Below, in pieces: positions 17,509 to 27,191 of a DNA stretch of 64,000 nt. The notes under the pieces are model-generated. The model was not told the origin of the DNA and ran no database searches. It worked only from the letters and a program-made list of their open reading frames with translations. The stretch covers positions 248,001 through 312,000 of the forward strand of contig MLAV02000005.1 in the NCBI GenBank assembly GCA_001870995.2, in the 5' to 3' direction. Every line of letters begins with the position of its first letter. The first letter of the stretch is position 1. The translations under genes were made by a program, and so were the position numbers. This DNA comes from Chitinophaga sp. CB10. GTDB taxonomy: Bacteria > Bacteroidota > Bacteroidia > Chitinophagales > Chitinophagaceae.

Positions 17509-19092
17509 ATGGCTAAGAGATTTATCATTTTTTCTGCGGTGAGCCTGATAGCGGTAGTCGTGCTGGGATACTTTTTTTCCCGGGTGTGGTGGTTGTTGCT
17601 CCTCCTGTTACCGATCGTCATCATGGGAATTTTAGACATGATGCAAACGAAGCATGCCATTATCCGCAACTTCCCGGTACTGGGCCGGATGCGGTACTGG
17701 ATGGAGGCCATGCGCCCGAAGGTGCACCAGTATTTTGTAGAGAGCGATATTGACGGACGGCCTATTAACCGCATCGACCGGTCGACGGTCTACCAGCGCG
17801 CGAAGCGGGAGCTGGACTCGCAGCCATTCGGAACGCAGTTCAACGTATATGCGGAAGGGTATGAATGGATGGCCCATTCCATACAGCCGCAGGACTTTGA
17901 GAAAATGGACAAGGACCCGCGGGTGCTGATCGGCGGGAAGGACTGCCTGCAGCCTTATTCCGCCAGCATCCTGAACGTGAGCGCCATGAGCTACGGCTCC
18001 CTCAGCGCCAATGCCGTGGAAGCGCTGAACGGCGGCGCAAAGATCGGCAACTTCGCCCACAACACGGGGGAAGGCGGCATCAGCGAGCATCACCTGAAGC
18101 AGGGCGGGGATATCATCTGGCAGATAGGCACCGGCTACTTTGGCTGCCGGGATGAGCAGGGCAACTTTTCACCGGAATTGTTCGCGGAAAAATCCGCCCT
18201 GCCCCAGATAAAAATGATAGAGCTGAAAATATCCCAGGGAGCCAAACCAGGCCATGGCGGTATATTACCGGCGTCCAAGAATACGCCTGAAATTGCCGCT
18301 ATCCGGCACGTGAAACCCGGCACCACGGTGTTCTCCCCGCCTTATCATACGGCGTTTAACAGTCCGCGGGAAATGATGCTTTTCATCGGGAAAATGCGGG
18401 AGCTGAGCAAGGGCAAGCCCGTAGGTTTTAAACTCTGTATAGGCCAGCCAAATGAATTCTATGCGATCTGCAAGGCGATGATCGCCACCAATATTTATCC
18501 TGATTTTATTACCGTAGATGGCGGGGAAGGCGGCACCGGCGCTGCGCCGCCGGAGTTCTCCAACTCGGTGGGCATGCCGATGATGGATGGCCTCGCGTTT
18601 GTACATGACACGCTAACGGGCTTCGATATACGAAAAGACATCAGGGTGATTGTTTCGGGGAAGGTGATGACGGGCTACCACATCCTCCGGGCGCTGGCCC
18701 TGGGCGCGGATGCCTGCAACAGCGCCCGTGCCATGATGATGGCGCTCGGCTGCATACAGGCCCTGCTCTGCAATACCAACACCTGCCCTACCGGCGTGGC
18801 CACGCAGGATAAATGGCTCATGGAAGGATTGGTAGTAAGCGATAAAAAGCAACGGGTGGCCAACTACCACCGGGATACCATCGAGAGCGCCATGGAGCTG
18901 GCGGCGGCCGCAGGCCTGCCGGACCCGCACCAGGTAACGCGCCGGCATATTTACCGCAGGGTGTTTATGAACCAGGTAAGAACGTTTGAAGATATTTACC
19001 CCAGCACTGCGCCGGGCGCATTTGTAAACGGCAGCGCCAGCGAGGCGTTGCGCCGGCAAATAGAGGAAATCAGTATTGACAGATGGGGATGA
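17509..19092 (+). CDS. FMN-binding glutamate synthase family protein
   Basis: A 527-aa protein with two hydrophobic N-terminal helices (about 5-43), then the FMN-binding barrel of the glutamate synthase large subunit (about 150-480). Readable blocks are MSYGSLSANAVEALN, NTGEGG, KPGHGG, VDGGEGGTGAAPPEF and the cysteine loop LLCNTNTCPTGVATQ, which in glutamate synthase holds a 3Fe-4S cluster. The glutaminase domain is absent. Stand-alone forms like this are common in bacteria, and their reaction is not established; they need not make glutamate. The membrane anchor is typical of this subgroup. It is a single-gene unit, convergent with the amidohydrolase gene. Confidence 0.88.
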   Translation: MAKRFIIFSAVSLIAVVVLGYFFSRVWWLLLLLLPIVIMGILDMMQTKHAIIRNFPVLGRMRYWMEAMRPKVHQYFVESDIDGRPINRIDRSTVYQRAKRELDSQPFGTQFNVYAEGYEWMAHSIQPQDFEKMDKDPRVLIGGKDCLQPYSASILNVSAMSYGSLSANAVEALNGGAKIGNFAHNTGEGGISEHHLKQGGDIIWQIGTGYFGCRDEQGNFSPELFAEKSALPQIKMIELKISQGAKPGHGGILPASKNTPEIAAIRHVKPGTTVFSPPYHTAFNSPREMMLFIGKMRELSKGKPVGFKLCIGQPNEFYAICKAMIATNIYPDFITVDGGEGGTGAAPPEFSNSVGMPMMDGLAFVHDTLTGFDIRKDIRVIVSGKVMTGYHILRALALGADACNSARAMMMALGCIQALLCNTNTCPTGVATQDKWLMEGLVVSDKKQRVANYHRDTIESAMELAAAAGLPDPHQVTRRHIYRRVFMNQVRTFEDIYPSTAPGAFVNGSASEALRRQIEEISIDRWG

Positions 19093-19177
19093 TATAGCTA
19101 CAGCGTTTGATGGAACGGCCCGGCCTTTGGAGGCATGGGGGCCCTGGCATATGGCCGGGAGCAGTGTTGGCCCGGAC

Positions 19178-19211
19178 GGAGAGATAAAGCGCTGCGGCAT
19201 TTTATCTCTCC
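19178..19211. terminator. Hairpin between convergent genes
   Basis: GGAGAGATAAA (19178-19188) and TTTATCTCTCC (19201-19211) form a perfect 11-bp stem. It lies between the glutamate-synthase-like gene and the amidohydrolase gene and could serve both. There is no U-tract on either side. Confidence 0.5.
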
Positions 19212-19232
19212 CCACAAAAAAAGAAACGTTGG

Positions 19233-20015
19233 TTAACCGGCAACGGGCGTACCGGCGGGCTTGTACAAACGCAACGCGTTATCCCGGCAGACGCGGGTGA
19301 GCATATCCGCAGAAAAGCTGCGGAGGATCAACTGCAGGTCGCTCATGGAAAATGGCCGCGGCGCCCGGGTAGACGGCAGGTCCGTTCCGAAAATCAGCCC
19401 CGCAGGATTGATCGCCGCAATCTGTTTCATGGCGGGAACCACATCAAAATCGCAGCGGCTGAACCCCGTCGCTTTCACAATCGCGCCTTTATCAACGAGT
19501 TGCAGCAGGTATTTGAACCCGGCTTTGGAGAGCCCGAGGTGGTCGATCACTACTTTCGGCAATTTCTTCAGCGTGGTGGAAATACTCGGCAGCTGGCGGG
19601 AATCGATATAGAGTTCCACATGCCATTTCACGAGGTCGTACACCCGCAACGCCAGGTTTTCCAGGTAGCGGATACTTTCGGAACCGCCCCGTTGTACGTT
19701 GAACCGCACGGCCCTGACGCCGGCGTCGTTCAGTTTTACAATTTCCTCATCAGTGGCAGTGGCAGGGATCTGCGTTACGCCCACGAACGAAGGGCCCAGC
19801 TGTTCCAGCGCTTCCAGTAGGTAGGTTTGATCAAAGCCCTGGAAAGAGCCTGACACAACGGCCCCGCCAACAATATCCAGGTCGGCAGTGCGCTGCTGGT
19901 AATCGGCAACGGTAAATGCGGACGGCAGAAATCCTTGATTCGGCTGTAGGGGATGCTGACGGTCAATTATATGCAAATGTGCATCGAAGACGGGTTTTTC
20001 AAACATAAATCTCAT
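19233..20015 (-). CDS. Metal-dependent hydrolase, amidohydrolase 2 family
   Basis: A 260-aa TIM-barrel hydrolase. The metal-binding HxH is at the start (VFDAHLHIID), a His near the middle is in VIDHLG, and the catalytic Asp is in IFGTDLPSTRA near the end. This pattern fits the Amidohydrolase_2 group, which includes 2-pyrone-4,6-dicarboxylate lactonase and L-fuconolactonase relatives. The substrate cannot be told from sequence. No signal peptide is seen, so it is cytoplasmic. The start could be Met1 (20015) or Met4 (20006). It stands apart from the pentose phosphate operon by 131 bp and a strong hairpin. Confidence 0.82.
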   Translation of the reverse strand: MRFMFEKPVFDAHLHIIDRQHPLQPNQGFLPSAFTVADYQQRTADLDIVGGAVVSGSFQGFDQTYLLEALEQLGPSFVGVTQIPATATDEEIVKLNDAGVRAVRFNVQRGGSESIRYLENLALRVYDLVKWHVELYIDSRQLPSISTTLKKLPKVVIDHLGLSKAGFKYLLQLVDKGAIVKATGFSRCDFDVVPAMKQIAAINPAGLIFGTDLPSTRAPRPFSMSDLQLILRSFSADMLTRVCRDNALRLYKPAGTPVAG

Positions 20016-20105
20016 CGCTTAGTGTCTATGTAAGCTACTGAAATTTGGTGAAACGGGGAAGCAGTATTTGGTGAAGGAAATGTGAAGGATTTGTTAGGAT
20101 TTTAG

Positions 20106-20138
20106 TTCCGGAACCGGTGATGATGCCCGGTTCCGGAA
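20106..20138 (-). terminator. Hairpin at the end of the gnd-zwf-pgl operon
   Basis: TTCCGGAACCGG (20106-20117) and CCGGTTCCGGAA (20127-20138) form a perfect 12-bp stem with a 9-nt loop, starting 9 nt after the pgl stop. The U-tract is missing. The position and strength suggest a terminator or 3'-end stabiliser. Confidence 0.6.
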
Positions 20139-20146
20139 GTAAGTTG

Positions 20147-20869
20147 CTATTCCATCGCGCTGGCTGCCGCTTCGTCTACAAACCAATGCAGTTCGCCGTT
20201 TTCAGGGCGGATCAGCTGGGAAGGATATTTTTCCGCATCGAAAGTGCCCTGCAGCACATTCTTCAGCGTGATTGCCTTTCCTGCGCCGGTGGCCATAAAC
20301 AGCACGGCGGCCGCTTTGTTTACCACCGGTGCGGTGAGGGTAATGCGGTACATATCCTGTGCCGGCAGGAAGAAGGCATCCGTCCAGGCTTTCTTTTCGT
20401 GCACCACTTTAGTGCCGGGGAAGAGGGACAGGGTATGCCCGTCGTCGCCCATGCCGAGCAGCACGAGGTCGAAGGTGGTACTTTCCTTCCCGAAATATTT
20501 ATGCAGGATGGCCGCGTATTCCTCTGCGGACTTTGCGGGATCGATATCGGTACGCATCACGTGGATATTATCCGGGTTTACCGGCACTTTATCCAGCAGT
20601 ACTTCGTAGGCCATACGGGCGTTGTTGCGCTCATCTTCAAACGGTACGGCTCTTTCATCGCCCCAGAAGAAGTGGATGCGCTCCCAGGGGATCATCTGGC
20701 TGTACGGCTCTTTGGCGAGCAGTGCAAACAGCGCCTTCGGCGTGCTGCCGCCGGAGAGTACGAGGGTAAAGCGTTCCTGTTGCTGCAATACTTCGAGGAT
20801 GTAGTTGCTGATCCAGGCGGCTACATTTTCGCTCAGCTGTGCAGGATCTTTGGCAATATGGAGTTCCAT
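20147..20869 (-). CDS. pgl: 6-phosphogluconolactonase
   Basis: Hydrolyses 6-phosphogluconolactone, the second step of the oxidative pentose phosphate pathway. The protein is 240 aa from ATG 20869; an in-frame ATG at 20896 would add nine residues. It belongs to the SugarP_isomerase group: FTLVLSGGSTPKALFALLA near the N-terminus binds phosphate, WERIHFFWGDERAVPF carries the typical ERI..FWGDER block, and LLGMGDDGHTLSLFPG follows. The length matches the family (230-260 aa). It is the last gene of the operon after zwf, with a long hairpin in the 68-95 nt before it. Cytoplasmic. Confidence 0.93.
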   Translation of the reverse strand: MELHIAKDPAQLSENVAAWISNYILEVLQQQERFTLVLSGGSTPKALFALLAKEPYSQMIPWERIHFFWGDERAVPFEDERNNARMAYEVLLDKVPVNPDNIHVMRTDIDPAKSAEEYAAILHKYFGKESTTFDLVLLGMGDDGHTLSLFPGTKVVHEKKAWTDAFFLPAQDMYRITLTAPVVNKAAAVLFMATGAGKAITLKNVLQGTFDAEKYPSQLIRPENGELHWFVDEAAASAME

Positions 20870-20898
20870 GTGAGGTGGATTTTCTTTATTAAACAAGA

Positions 20899-20944
20899 TG
20901 ACCCGGAAGAAAATTTATGCGGGGATAAAAATTCTTCCGAGTCA
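20899..20944 (-). promoter_or_regulatory. Long hairpin between zwf and pgl
   Basis: On the minus strand the arms 20944-20932 (TGACTCGGAAGAA) and 20911-20899 (TTCTTCCGGGTCA) pair over 13 bp with one U-G wobble and a 20-nt loop. The wobble is valid only in the operon's transcript, not in the antisense. It may be an RNA-processing site or attenuator that sets pgl level relative to zwf. Confidence 0.5.
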
Positions 20945-20964
20945 GGTAATTTTTAAAGCTGGAA

Positions 20965-22470
20965 TTATTTGGATGGGAGGTTGATCCAGGCGTGGCCATC
21001 GCGGGCAACCAGTACATCTGCTTCATCCGGCCCCCATGAATCCGGGGCATAGTTCGGGAAGTCCTGCGGAATGCGGTTTTCCCAGGTTTCCAGGATGGGC
21101 ATGATCACTTTCCAGGCGGCATCCACCTGGTCGCCACGCATAAACAGGGTAGCATCGCCTTCCATTACGTCGAGCAGCAGGGTTTCGTATGCTTCCGGCG
21201 CGTGTTCGCCGTTTGCTGCGTCGTAATTGAAGGTCATATCTACCGGGTCCAGCGTCATGGTCTGGCCGGGGCGTTTGGCCTGGAAGCGGATACGGATATC
21301 CATTTCCGGCTGGATGCTGATGGTCAGCCTGTTCGGACGCCAGGTTTGCGCAGCTTCCGCCGGGAAGGAGTAATGCGGCGCTTCCTTGAACTGGATCACG
21401 ATATTGGTCGCTTTCTGGTGCATGTATTTGCCGGTACGTACGTAGAAAGGTACGCCCTGCCAGCGCCAGTTGTCGATATAGAATTTCACCGCTGCGTAGG
21501 TATCGGTATTGGATTTAGGGTCCACGCCTTTTTCTTCGCGGTAGCCTACTACCTGCTGGCCTTTCATCCAGCCGGAGGAGTATTGGCCGCGTACGGCATA
21601 TTCGTGTACTTTATCCGGGGAGATGCGGCGGATCGCGTTGAGTACGTCCACTTTCTTGTTACGGATTTCGTTGGCGTCGAAGGAAACCGGGGCTTCCATC
21701 CCTACCATGCAGAGGATCTGCAGGATGTGGTTCTGCACCATATCGCGGAGGGCGCCGGAGCGTTCGTAGTAACCGCCGCGGCCTTCCAGGCCCACGCTTT
21801 CGGCGGCGGTGATCTGGATAAAGTCGATGAAGTTGCGGTTCCACACCGGTTCGAACAGGGCATTCGCGAAGCGGAATGCGAGGATGTTCTGCACGGTTTC
21901 TTTACCGAGGTAGTGGTCTATACGGTAGATCTGCTCTTCCGTGAATTTGGAAGCCAGCAGTTCATTGAGCTCGTGCGCGCTTTGGAGGTCGTGCCCGAAA
22001 GGCTTTTCCACCACGATGCGGGTGCAATGCTTATCGGAGCAGAGGTTCAGGTTACCCAGGTGGGTAGCGATGTTTGGCACCAGCTGCGGCGCTACTGCCA
22101 GGTAGAAGATCACGTTTGGATGCACGCCCCATTCAGCTTCTTTCGCCTTCACGTATTCGGTGATGCTGTCATAAGCCACGGGATCTTCGGCATCCATCTG
22201 CAGGTAATTCACATGCTCACTGAACTCTTTCCAGTGGCCATTTTGCTCGCCTTTACGGCGGCTAAATTTGCTGATACCTTCCAGCAGGTGTTTACGATAG
22301 TCTTCGTCGCTGTAAGGACTGCGGCCAAGCCCTGCGATGGAGAATTGTTCCGGCATATAATCGTCCAGGAACAGGTTATATAACGCAGGGGTAAGTTTCC
22401 GGTAGTTTAAATCGCCGCTGCCACCGAAGATAAAGAGGATGCTGGCAGGTGGGCGTTTATGGATCTGCAT
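20965..22470 (-). CDS. zwf: Glucose-6-phosphate 1-dehydrogenase
   Basis: Oxidises glucose 6-phosphate to 6-phosphogluconolactone with NADP+. It is 501 aa, within the family range. The Rossmann motif is FGGSGDL (15-21), EKPFG is at 155-159, and the signature RIDHYLGKE with the substrate Lys and catalytic His is at 183-191. Its stop lies 68-95 nt before pgl, and its start is 19 bp after the gnd stop, so gnd-zwf-pgl form one transcript in that order. Cytoplasmic. Nothing is unusual in the protein itself. Confidence 0.96.
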   Translation of the reverse strand: MQIHKRPPASILFIFGGSGDLNYRKLTPALYNLFLDDYMPEQFSIAGLGRSPYSDEDYRKHLLEGISKFSRRKGEQNGHWKEFSEHVNYLQMDAEDPVAYDSITEYVKAKEAEWGVHPNVIFYLAVAPQLVPNIATHLGNLNLCSDKHCTRIVVEKPFGHDLQSAHELNELLASKFTEEQIYRIDHYLGKETVQNILAFRFANALFEPVWNRNFIDFIQITAAESVGLEGRGGYYERSGALRDMVQNHILQILCMVGMEAPVSFDANEIRNKKVDVLNAIRRISPDKVHEYAVRGQYSSGWMKGQQVVGYREEKGVDPKSNTDTYAAVKFYIDNWRWQGVPFYVRTGKYMHQKATNIVIQFKEAPHYSFPAEAAQTWRPNRLTISIQPEMDIRIRFQAKRPGQTMTLDPVDMTFNYDAANGEHAPEAYETLLLDVMEGDATLFMRGDQVDAAWKVIMPILETWENRIPQDFPNYAPDSWGPDEADVLVARDGHAWINLPSK

Positions 22471-22489
22471 ATGTTTAAATCTAGTGATA

Positions 22490-23911
22490 TTAATGATGAT
22501 GCTCCCACTCGGTGTGGAAAGTGCCGGCGATATCTGTACGCTGATAGGTATGCGCCCCGAAGTAGTCGCGCTGCGCCTGAATCAGGTTGGTAGCCATTCT
22601 TCCGGTGCGGAAAGCATCGAAGTAGGACAGTGCGGACATAAAGCCGGCGGCCGGGATACCTGCGTGGGCGGCATGCGCCACTACGCTGCGGGTATTGGCG
22701 ATAACAGATGATACCAGAGAGGCAACACCTTTATCGAGCAGAATGTTTGGCAGTTCGGTATTTTGCTGGTAGGCCTGTGTGAATACTTCCAGGAGGGAGG
22801 AACGGATGATGCATCCGCCGCGCCATACCTTCACTACTTCCGGCAGCGGGATTTCCATCTGCAGGTCGCGGGAGGCTTCGTTGAGCATGGCCAGGCCCTG
22901 CGCGTAGCTGAGGATGGTAGCGAAATACAGGGCGTCGTGCACCTGTTGGATCCACTGTTCGGTATTCAGGTGGATGGTGGCATCGGGCGCGGCATAAAGC
23001 TGCTCGGCGGCGAGGCGCTGATCCTTGTAACCGGAGAGGGTGCGCATGGCTACCGCGGTATCGATCACCGGTACTGCCACTGGCAGTTCCATTGCATCCT
23101 GGGAGGTCCATTTACCGGTGCCTTTGGAACCGGCTTTATCGGAAATTACATCCAGCAGGCGTGCGCTGGTTTTATCATCGTTTTGCAGGAAGATATCTGC
23201 GGTGATTTCTACGAGGAAGGACTGCAGCGCGCCTTTGTTCCAGCTGTCGAACACTTTGTGCAGCTGGTCGTTATCGAGGCCGGCGCCTTTTTTCAGGAGG
23301 AAGTAGGCCTCGCTGATCAGTTGCATAATGGCATATTCGATACCGTTATGTACCATTTTCACATAGTGGCCGGCGCCTTCTTTACCGAGGTAGGCTACGC
23401 ATGGCGTATCCTGTACTTTGGCTGCAATAGCTTCCAGCATAGGTCTTACCTTGGCGTAGGCTTCCTGGTCGCCGCCCGGCATAATACTAGGGCCGGTACG
23501 GGCGCCTTTTTCACCACCGGAAACGCCAATACCCATGAAGTGGATATTTTTTTCGCGGAGGTATTTTACCCTGCGGAGGGTATCGGTATAGTGGGAGTTC
23601 CCGCCATCTATTACCACATCGCCCGGCTCCAGTAAAGGCAGCAGGGAAGCGATGACATCATCAACAGGTTGGCCTGCGGGCACCAGCATCATTAACTTGC
23701 GTGGGCGCTCCAGCAGTTGAACCATAGCTGCCAGGTCAGCTACACCTTTAACGGTGGTACCCGGGGTAGCGGCGGATTCCAGTGCGCCTGTCTTGGTGGC
23801 GTCTTTATCAAAGCCGATAACGGAAAAGCCATGATCTGCCATGTTGAGCAACAGGTTGCGACCCATTACTCCCAGACCGATCATTCCAAAATCATATAAG
23901 CTGTTTGCCAT
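22490..23911 (-). CDS. gnd: 6-phosphogluconate dehydrogenase (decarboxylating)
   Basis: Converts 6-phosphogluconate to ribulose 5-phosphate, CO2 and NADPH. At 473 aa it is of the long, dimeric type. The nucleotide-binding start reads MIGLGVMGRNL (10-20), the substrate block GGEKGARTGPSIMPGG and the catalytic region GHYVKMVHNGIEYA follow, and the C-terminal tail ends in a His pair (EWEHHH). It is the first gene of the operon with a well-spaced Bacteroidota promoter just upstream. Confidence 0.96.
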   Translation of the reverse strand: MANSLYDFGMIGLGVMGRNLLLNMADHGFSVIGFDKDATKTGALESAATPGTTVKGVADLAAMVQLLERPRKLMMLVPAGQPVDDVIASLLPLLEPGDVVIDGGNSHYTDTLRRVKYLREKNIHFMGIGVSGGEKGARTGPSIMPGGDQEAYAKVRPMLEAIAAKVQDTPCVAYLGKEGAGHYVKMVHNGIEYAIMQLISEAYFLLKKGAGLDNDQLHKVFDSWNKGALQSFLVEITADIFLQNDDKTSARLLDVISDKAGSKGTGKWTSQDAMELPVAVPVIDTAVAMRTLSGYKDQRLAAEQLYAAPDATIHLNTEQWIQQVHDALYFATILSYAQGLAMLNEASRDLQMEIPLPEVVKVWRGGCIIRSSLLEVFTQAYQQNTELPNILLDKGVASLVSSVIANTRSVVAHAAHAGIPAAGFMSALSYFDAFRTGRMATNLIQAQRDYFGAHTYQRTDIAGTFHTEWEHHH

Positions 23912-24312
23912 AATGAAGAATAGTTACTATAAATGGAGGTGTAAAAGTAGTTAGTTTTTCGCGCAGGGCGCAATTTTTTTAATCCCCGGCCCGGGGCCTG
24001 GCGCCGGGGCTGCGAGGGCGGCATTCGTGCCGGCCGCCTGCCGCCGGTGGCTGAAGTGTACAATAGAAAGGAGTTTGCCGATAATAGCGCCATTATAAAA
24101 ATACCGGGGCACCGTTTAAAACCTGGAACCTGGTAATCAGCCTGTTATTGAAATTTTTACAATTTTAAAACAGTGTTCACCCTGGCTGCCGTGGTACCGA
24201 TATAAAAAGGCTATTATCAACAAACTCCTCTTCTAAACAAACAACTACACTAAACTTGCATGTTTATGGTGATAGTTCTTCCACATAATTGGGACGGTGT
24301 ATGTTTTCCGCA
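23912..24312. other. Intergenic region, 401 bp
   Basis: It holds the gnd promoter (23942-23973) and a GC-rich stretch (about 23984-24055) with short CCCCG/CGGGG repeats. I find no gene and no clear terminator for ppc. Confidence 0.5.
23942..23973 (-). promoter_or_regulatory. Promoter of the gnd-zwf-pgl operon
   Basis: On the minus strand TTG (23973-23971) is separated by 21 nt from TACTTTTA (23949-23942). This fits the Bacteroidota pattern TTTG, 19-22 nt, TAnnTTTG except for the last base. The gnd ATG follows about 30 nt downstream. Confidence 0.55.
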
Positions 24313-26892
24313 TCAGGCGCTGTTGCGGCCGGCATTGATAATACCGAAGCTGCAACGCATCACCAGTTTTTCCCATACTTCCTTGCCATGGCCGTTGCCC
24401 GGCTGTGCGTCCAGCTCGCGGATGCGCAGCAGCGCGTATTGCTGGGCGGTGAGCAGGGGCAGTACGATTCTTTCGCGCATCTGGATAGACAGGTGATCGA
24501 TCGGGCTGCCGGCCATCAGTTCCGACTCGCCGTTGAGGCGGAGCAGGTACTTTTTCGTCAGTTCGTATTCGTTATAGATCATATTCCATACTTCCCCGTA
24601 CTGCGGATGTTTGGCCAGGTAGGCGGTGAGCGGGAAATAGCTCTTCTTCATGGCCATCTCGCAGTTGTCGAGCAGGGTGCGGAAAAACAGGGAATGTTTG
24701 TATAAGTGTTCCACCGCTTCCCATTTGCCTTGCTGGTCGAGCTGCTGCAAAGCGCTGCCCACGCCGTAGTAGCCGGGCACGTTTTGTTTGAGCTGGCTCC
24801 AGGCGCCTACGTAAGGCACGGCGCGCAGGTCGTTCAGATTGAGCTTGGCGGAGGCGTTGCGTTTGCTCGGGCGACTGCCGATATTGGCTTCCGCGTAGTA
24901 CCGGAGCGGACTGGCGTGGTCCAGGTACTCGAGGAAGAAAGGATGGTTTTTTAATTTATTGTAGGCGTCGTAGCCTGCATCCGCGAGGGATTGCAGCAGT
25001 TGTTCCTCGTCTTTGGAGAGGGTTACCTCCCTGGAGGAGAATAGTTCGTTGGCAATGCCGGCATGTACCAGTTGTTCCATATTGAACTGGGCGGCGTCAA
25101 TGGTTCCGAAGTTGGAGCTGATGGTTTGGCCCTGTATGGTTTGCTGGATTTCTTTGTTGGCAATATTGCGGCCCATGCTGGCGTAGAACTGGTGGGTTTT
25201 TCCGCCGCCGCGTGCGGGAGGGCCTCCGCGGCCGTCGAAGAACACGACGTTGATGCCATATTCCTTGGAGATGGCGGAGAGTTCTTCTTTTGCTTTGTAG
25301 ATGCTCCAGTTGGCCATGAGGTAGCCGCCGTCTTTGGTGCCGTCGGAGAAGCCGAGCATGATGGTTTGTTTGCAACCTCTCCGCTGCAGGTGCTGGCGGT
25401 AGTCGGCATTTTCGTACAGGCTTTTCATGACCTGGCCGGCGTGGCGAAGGTCGTCGATGGTTTCGAAGAGCGGTACGATATCTACGGTAATTTCTTCTTT
25501 TTTCCAGCCGCTGAGCAGGAACAGGCCATATACTTCTATGACGTTGAGTACACTGGTGCTGTGGCTGATGATATAGCGGTTGCACCCTTCTTCCCCGTTG
25601 GACTGCTGTATTTGTTTAATGGCGGCGATGGTGTCGATGGTGTCTTTATGCAGCGGTTTTTCCAGCAGGGCGGTATCTACCGGCTGGCTCACATTGAGCA
25701 GGGCGGCGATTTTGCCTTCATCGCCGAGGCTGGCGTAATTATCCGGCAGCGCGGGGGATACGGCAGCGATGGTATCGAGCAGGGCTTCGTGTACGGAGCT
25801 GTCCTGCCGGATATCGAGGGAGGCGAAGAAGAGGCCGAATATCTGCACTTTGCTGGCGAGGTTATCTACCAGGTGTACAAACAGGCCGTTATGTTCTTCA
25901 ATAATTGTTTTTCGTATATCCGCGAGGGTTTCGAGGATCTCTTTCTGGGAGATGTCGAACACGTGCCCGGGTTGGAAGAGGTTACGGGAGAGTTTCGCTT
26001 CCAGCGCGGCCACTACGTTTTCCACGCGTTTGAATGTCAGGCGGCGTTTGAGGTTGCGGACTTCGCGGAAGTAGCATTTAAGGATGCTGTTGCGCAGTGC
26101 GGCCGCTACTTCTATGGTGGTGGGCGCGTTTACGAAGGGGTTCCCGTCCCGGTCGCCGCCGGGCCAGAAGCCCATGCGCAGCACGCCGGCATCGTCGCTG
26201 ATGGCGTCGGGGAACTGGGCTTTCATGAAGGACATGATGCGCCCGCCGGCCTGGTAGAAGATATTTTCCAGGAACCAAACGAGGGAGATGGCCTCGTCGT
26301 ACGGGGTGGGCTTTTCCTTTTTAAAGAAAGGCGTTTTACCCAGTTGCTGGAGGTACATATTTACCTGGGCGGTATTGTCTTCGATGAGGGCTTTTGCCAG
26401 ATCGTTGATGATGCCCAGCACTTCGCTCGGATAGAACTGGGTGGGGTGCGCCGTGAGCACGAGCCGCACGGAAAAGTCCTTCAGTTTCTCCTTCAATTTT
26501 TCCTGGGCCTGTTCCTGGATGACTTCCGACTGGAGATGCCGGAGGGTGCCAGTGCCCTGCATGTCGCGAATATGTCGGAAAGCGGCATCTTCGAGGGCGT
26601 CGAACAATACTACCTGCCTTTCCGCGTACTGCACGAACCTGAACAGCAGGTCGATCTTCTTCTGCTCGTCTGTATAGGTGGTGTATTGATCGAAAAAGGA
26701 GTCCATGATTTCCTGTGGACTCATGCCTTTCGCATAGCTCTCTTCGCAATGGAGGAGGAAGAGGGACAGGAAAATGCCTGTCTTTTCCACCCTGTGAAAA
26801 GGCAGCGAAGTGAAGAGGCTGTTATAAAGCTGAAACTTTGTCCCAACCAGATTCTTAAACTGTTGCAGCGAATTATTTACCGGAGCTTCCAT
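24313..26892 (-). CDS. ppc: Phosphoenolpyruvate carboxylase
   Basis: Carboxylates phosphoenolpyruvate to oxaloacetate and refills the citric acid cycle. It is 859 aa, normal for bacterial PEPC. The catalytic His149 is in LVLTAHPTQF, the loop GFSDGTKDGGY lies near residues 513-523, the phosphate-binding block FFDGRGGPPARGGG near 551-564, and QGQTISSNFG follows. The C-terminus ends in a short tail after SFGIINAGRN rather than the usual RNTG. It is transcribed alone and is cytoplasmic. Confidence 0.95.
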   Translation of the reverse strand: MEAPVNNSLQQFKNLVGTKFQLYNSLFTSLPFHRVEKTGIFLSLFLLHCEESYAKGMSPQEIMDSFFDQYTTYTDEQKKIDLLFRFVQYAERQVVLFDALEDAAFRHIRDMQGTGTLRHLQSEVIQEQAQEKLKEKLKDFSVRLVLTAHPTQFYPSEVLGIINDLAKALIEDNTAQVNMYLQQLGKTPFFKKEKPTPYDEAISLVWFLENIFYQAGGRIMSFMKAQFPDAISDDAGVLRMGFWPGGDRDGNPFVNAPTTIEVAAALRNSILKCYFREVRNLKRRLTFKRVENVVAALEAKLSRNLFQPGHVFDISQKEILETLADIRKTIIEEHNGLFVHLVDNLASKVQIFGLFFASLDIRQDSSVHEALLDTIAAVSPALPDNYASLGDEGKIAALLNVSQPVDTALLEKPLHKDTIDTIAAIKQIQQSNGEEGCNRYIISHSTSVLNVIEVYGLFLLSGWKKEEITVDIVPLFETIDDLRHAGQVMKSLYENADYRQHLQRRGCKQTIMLGFSDGTKDGGYLMANWSIYKAKEELSAISKEYGINVVFFDGRGGPPARGGGKTHQFYASMGRNIANKEIQQTIQGQTISSNFGTIDAAQFNMEQLVHAGIANELFSSREVTLSKDEEQLLQSLADAGYDAYNKLKNHPFFLEYLDHASPLRYYAEANIGSRPSKRNASAKLNLNDLRAVPYVGAWSQLKQNVPGYYGVGSALQQLDQQGKWEAVEHLYKHSLFFRTLLDNCEMAMKKSYFPLTAYLAKHPQYGEVWNMIYNEYELTKKYLLRLNGESELMAGSPIDHLSIQMRERIVLPLLTAQQYALLRIRELDAQPGNGHGKEVWEKLVMRCSFGIINAGRNSA

Positions 26893-27068
26893 AACTTTTA
26901 TCCTTGGTTTGGTTGTATTGCCTAACTAAGCGGCCGTTAAATTAATAATAATTCCGTTTAGTTGTTTATATACCAAACTCATTATTTTTTAATTATTTTC
27001 CCACGGATAAACTAATTGTTTGAATTTTATCTAATAAGAATAGGAGATTTAATAAATATATTAGTATT

Positions 27069-27106
27069 AAAAATGCGAATGCCCCTACACTGCTGTGCAG
27101 AGGCAT
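27069..27106 (-). terminator. Intrinsic terminator of tonB
   Basis: On the minus strand ATGCCTCTGCAC (27106-27095) pairs with GTGTAGGGGCAT (27090-27079) over 12 bp with G-U pairs and the loop AGCA; TCGCA and a run of five Ts follow. It lies about 85 nt after the tonB stop. Confidence 0.7.
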
Positions 27107-27191
27107 CCGGGGTTAGCAATGCTGATTGATCCGTGTTAACTATTAATAAGTATCAGGCTTCTGGCGGAAGGAAATACTAATGTTGGAATAA

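Noticed and set aside
25063..26925. Long open frame on the plus strand (620 codons)
   Set aside because: Antisense to ppc; no start context or domain, and ppc is certain.
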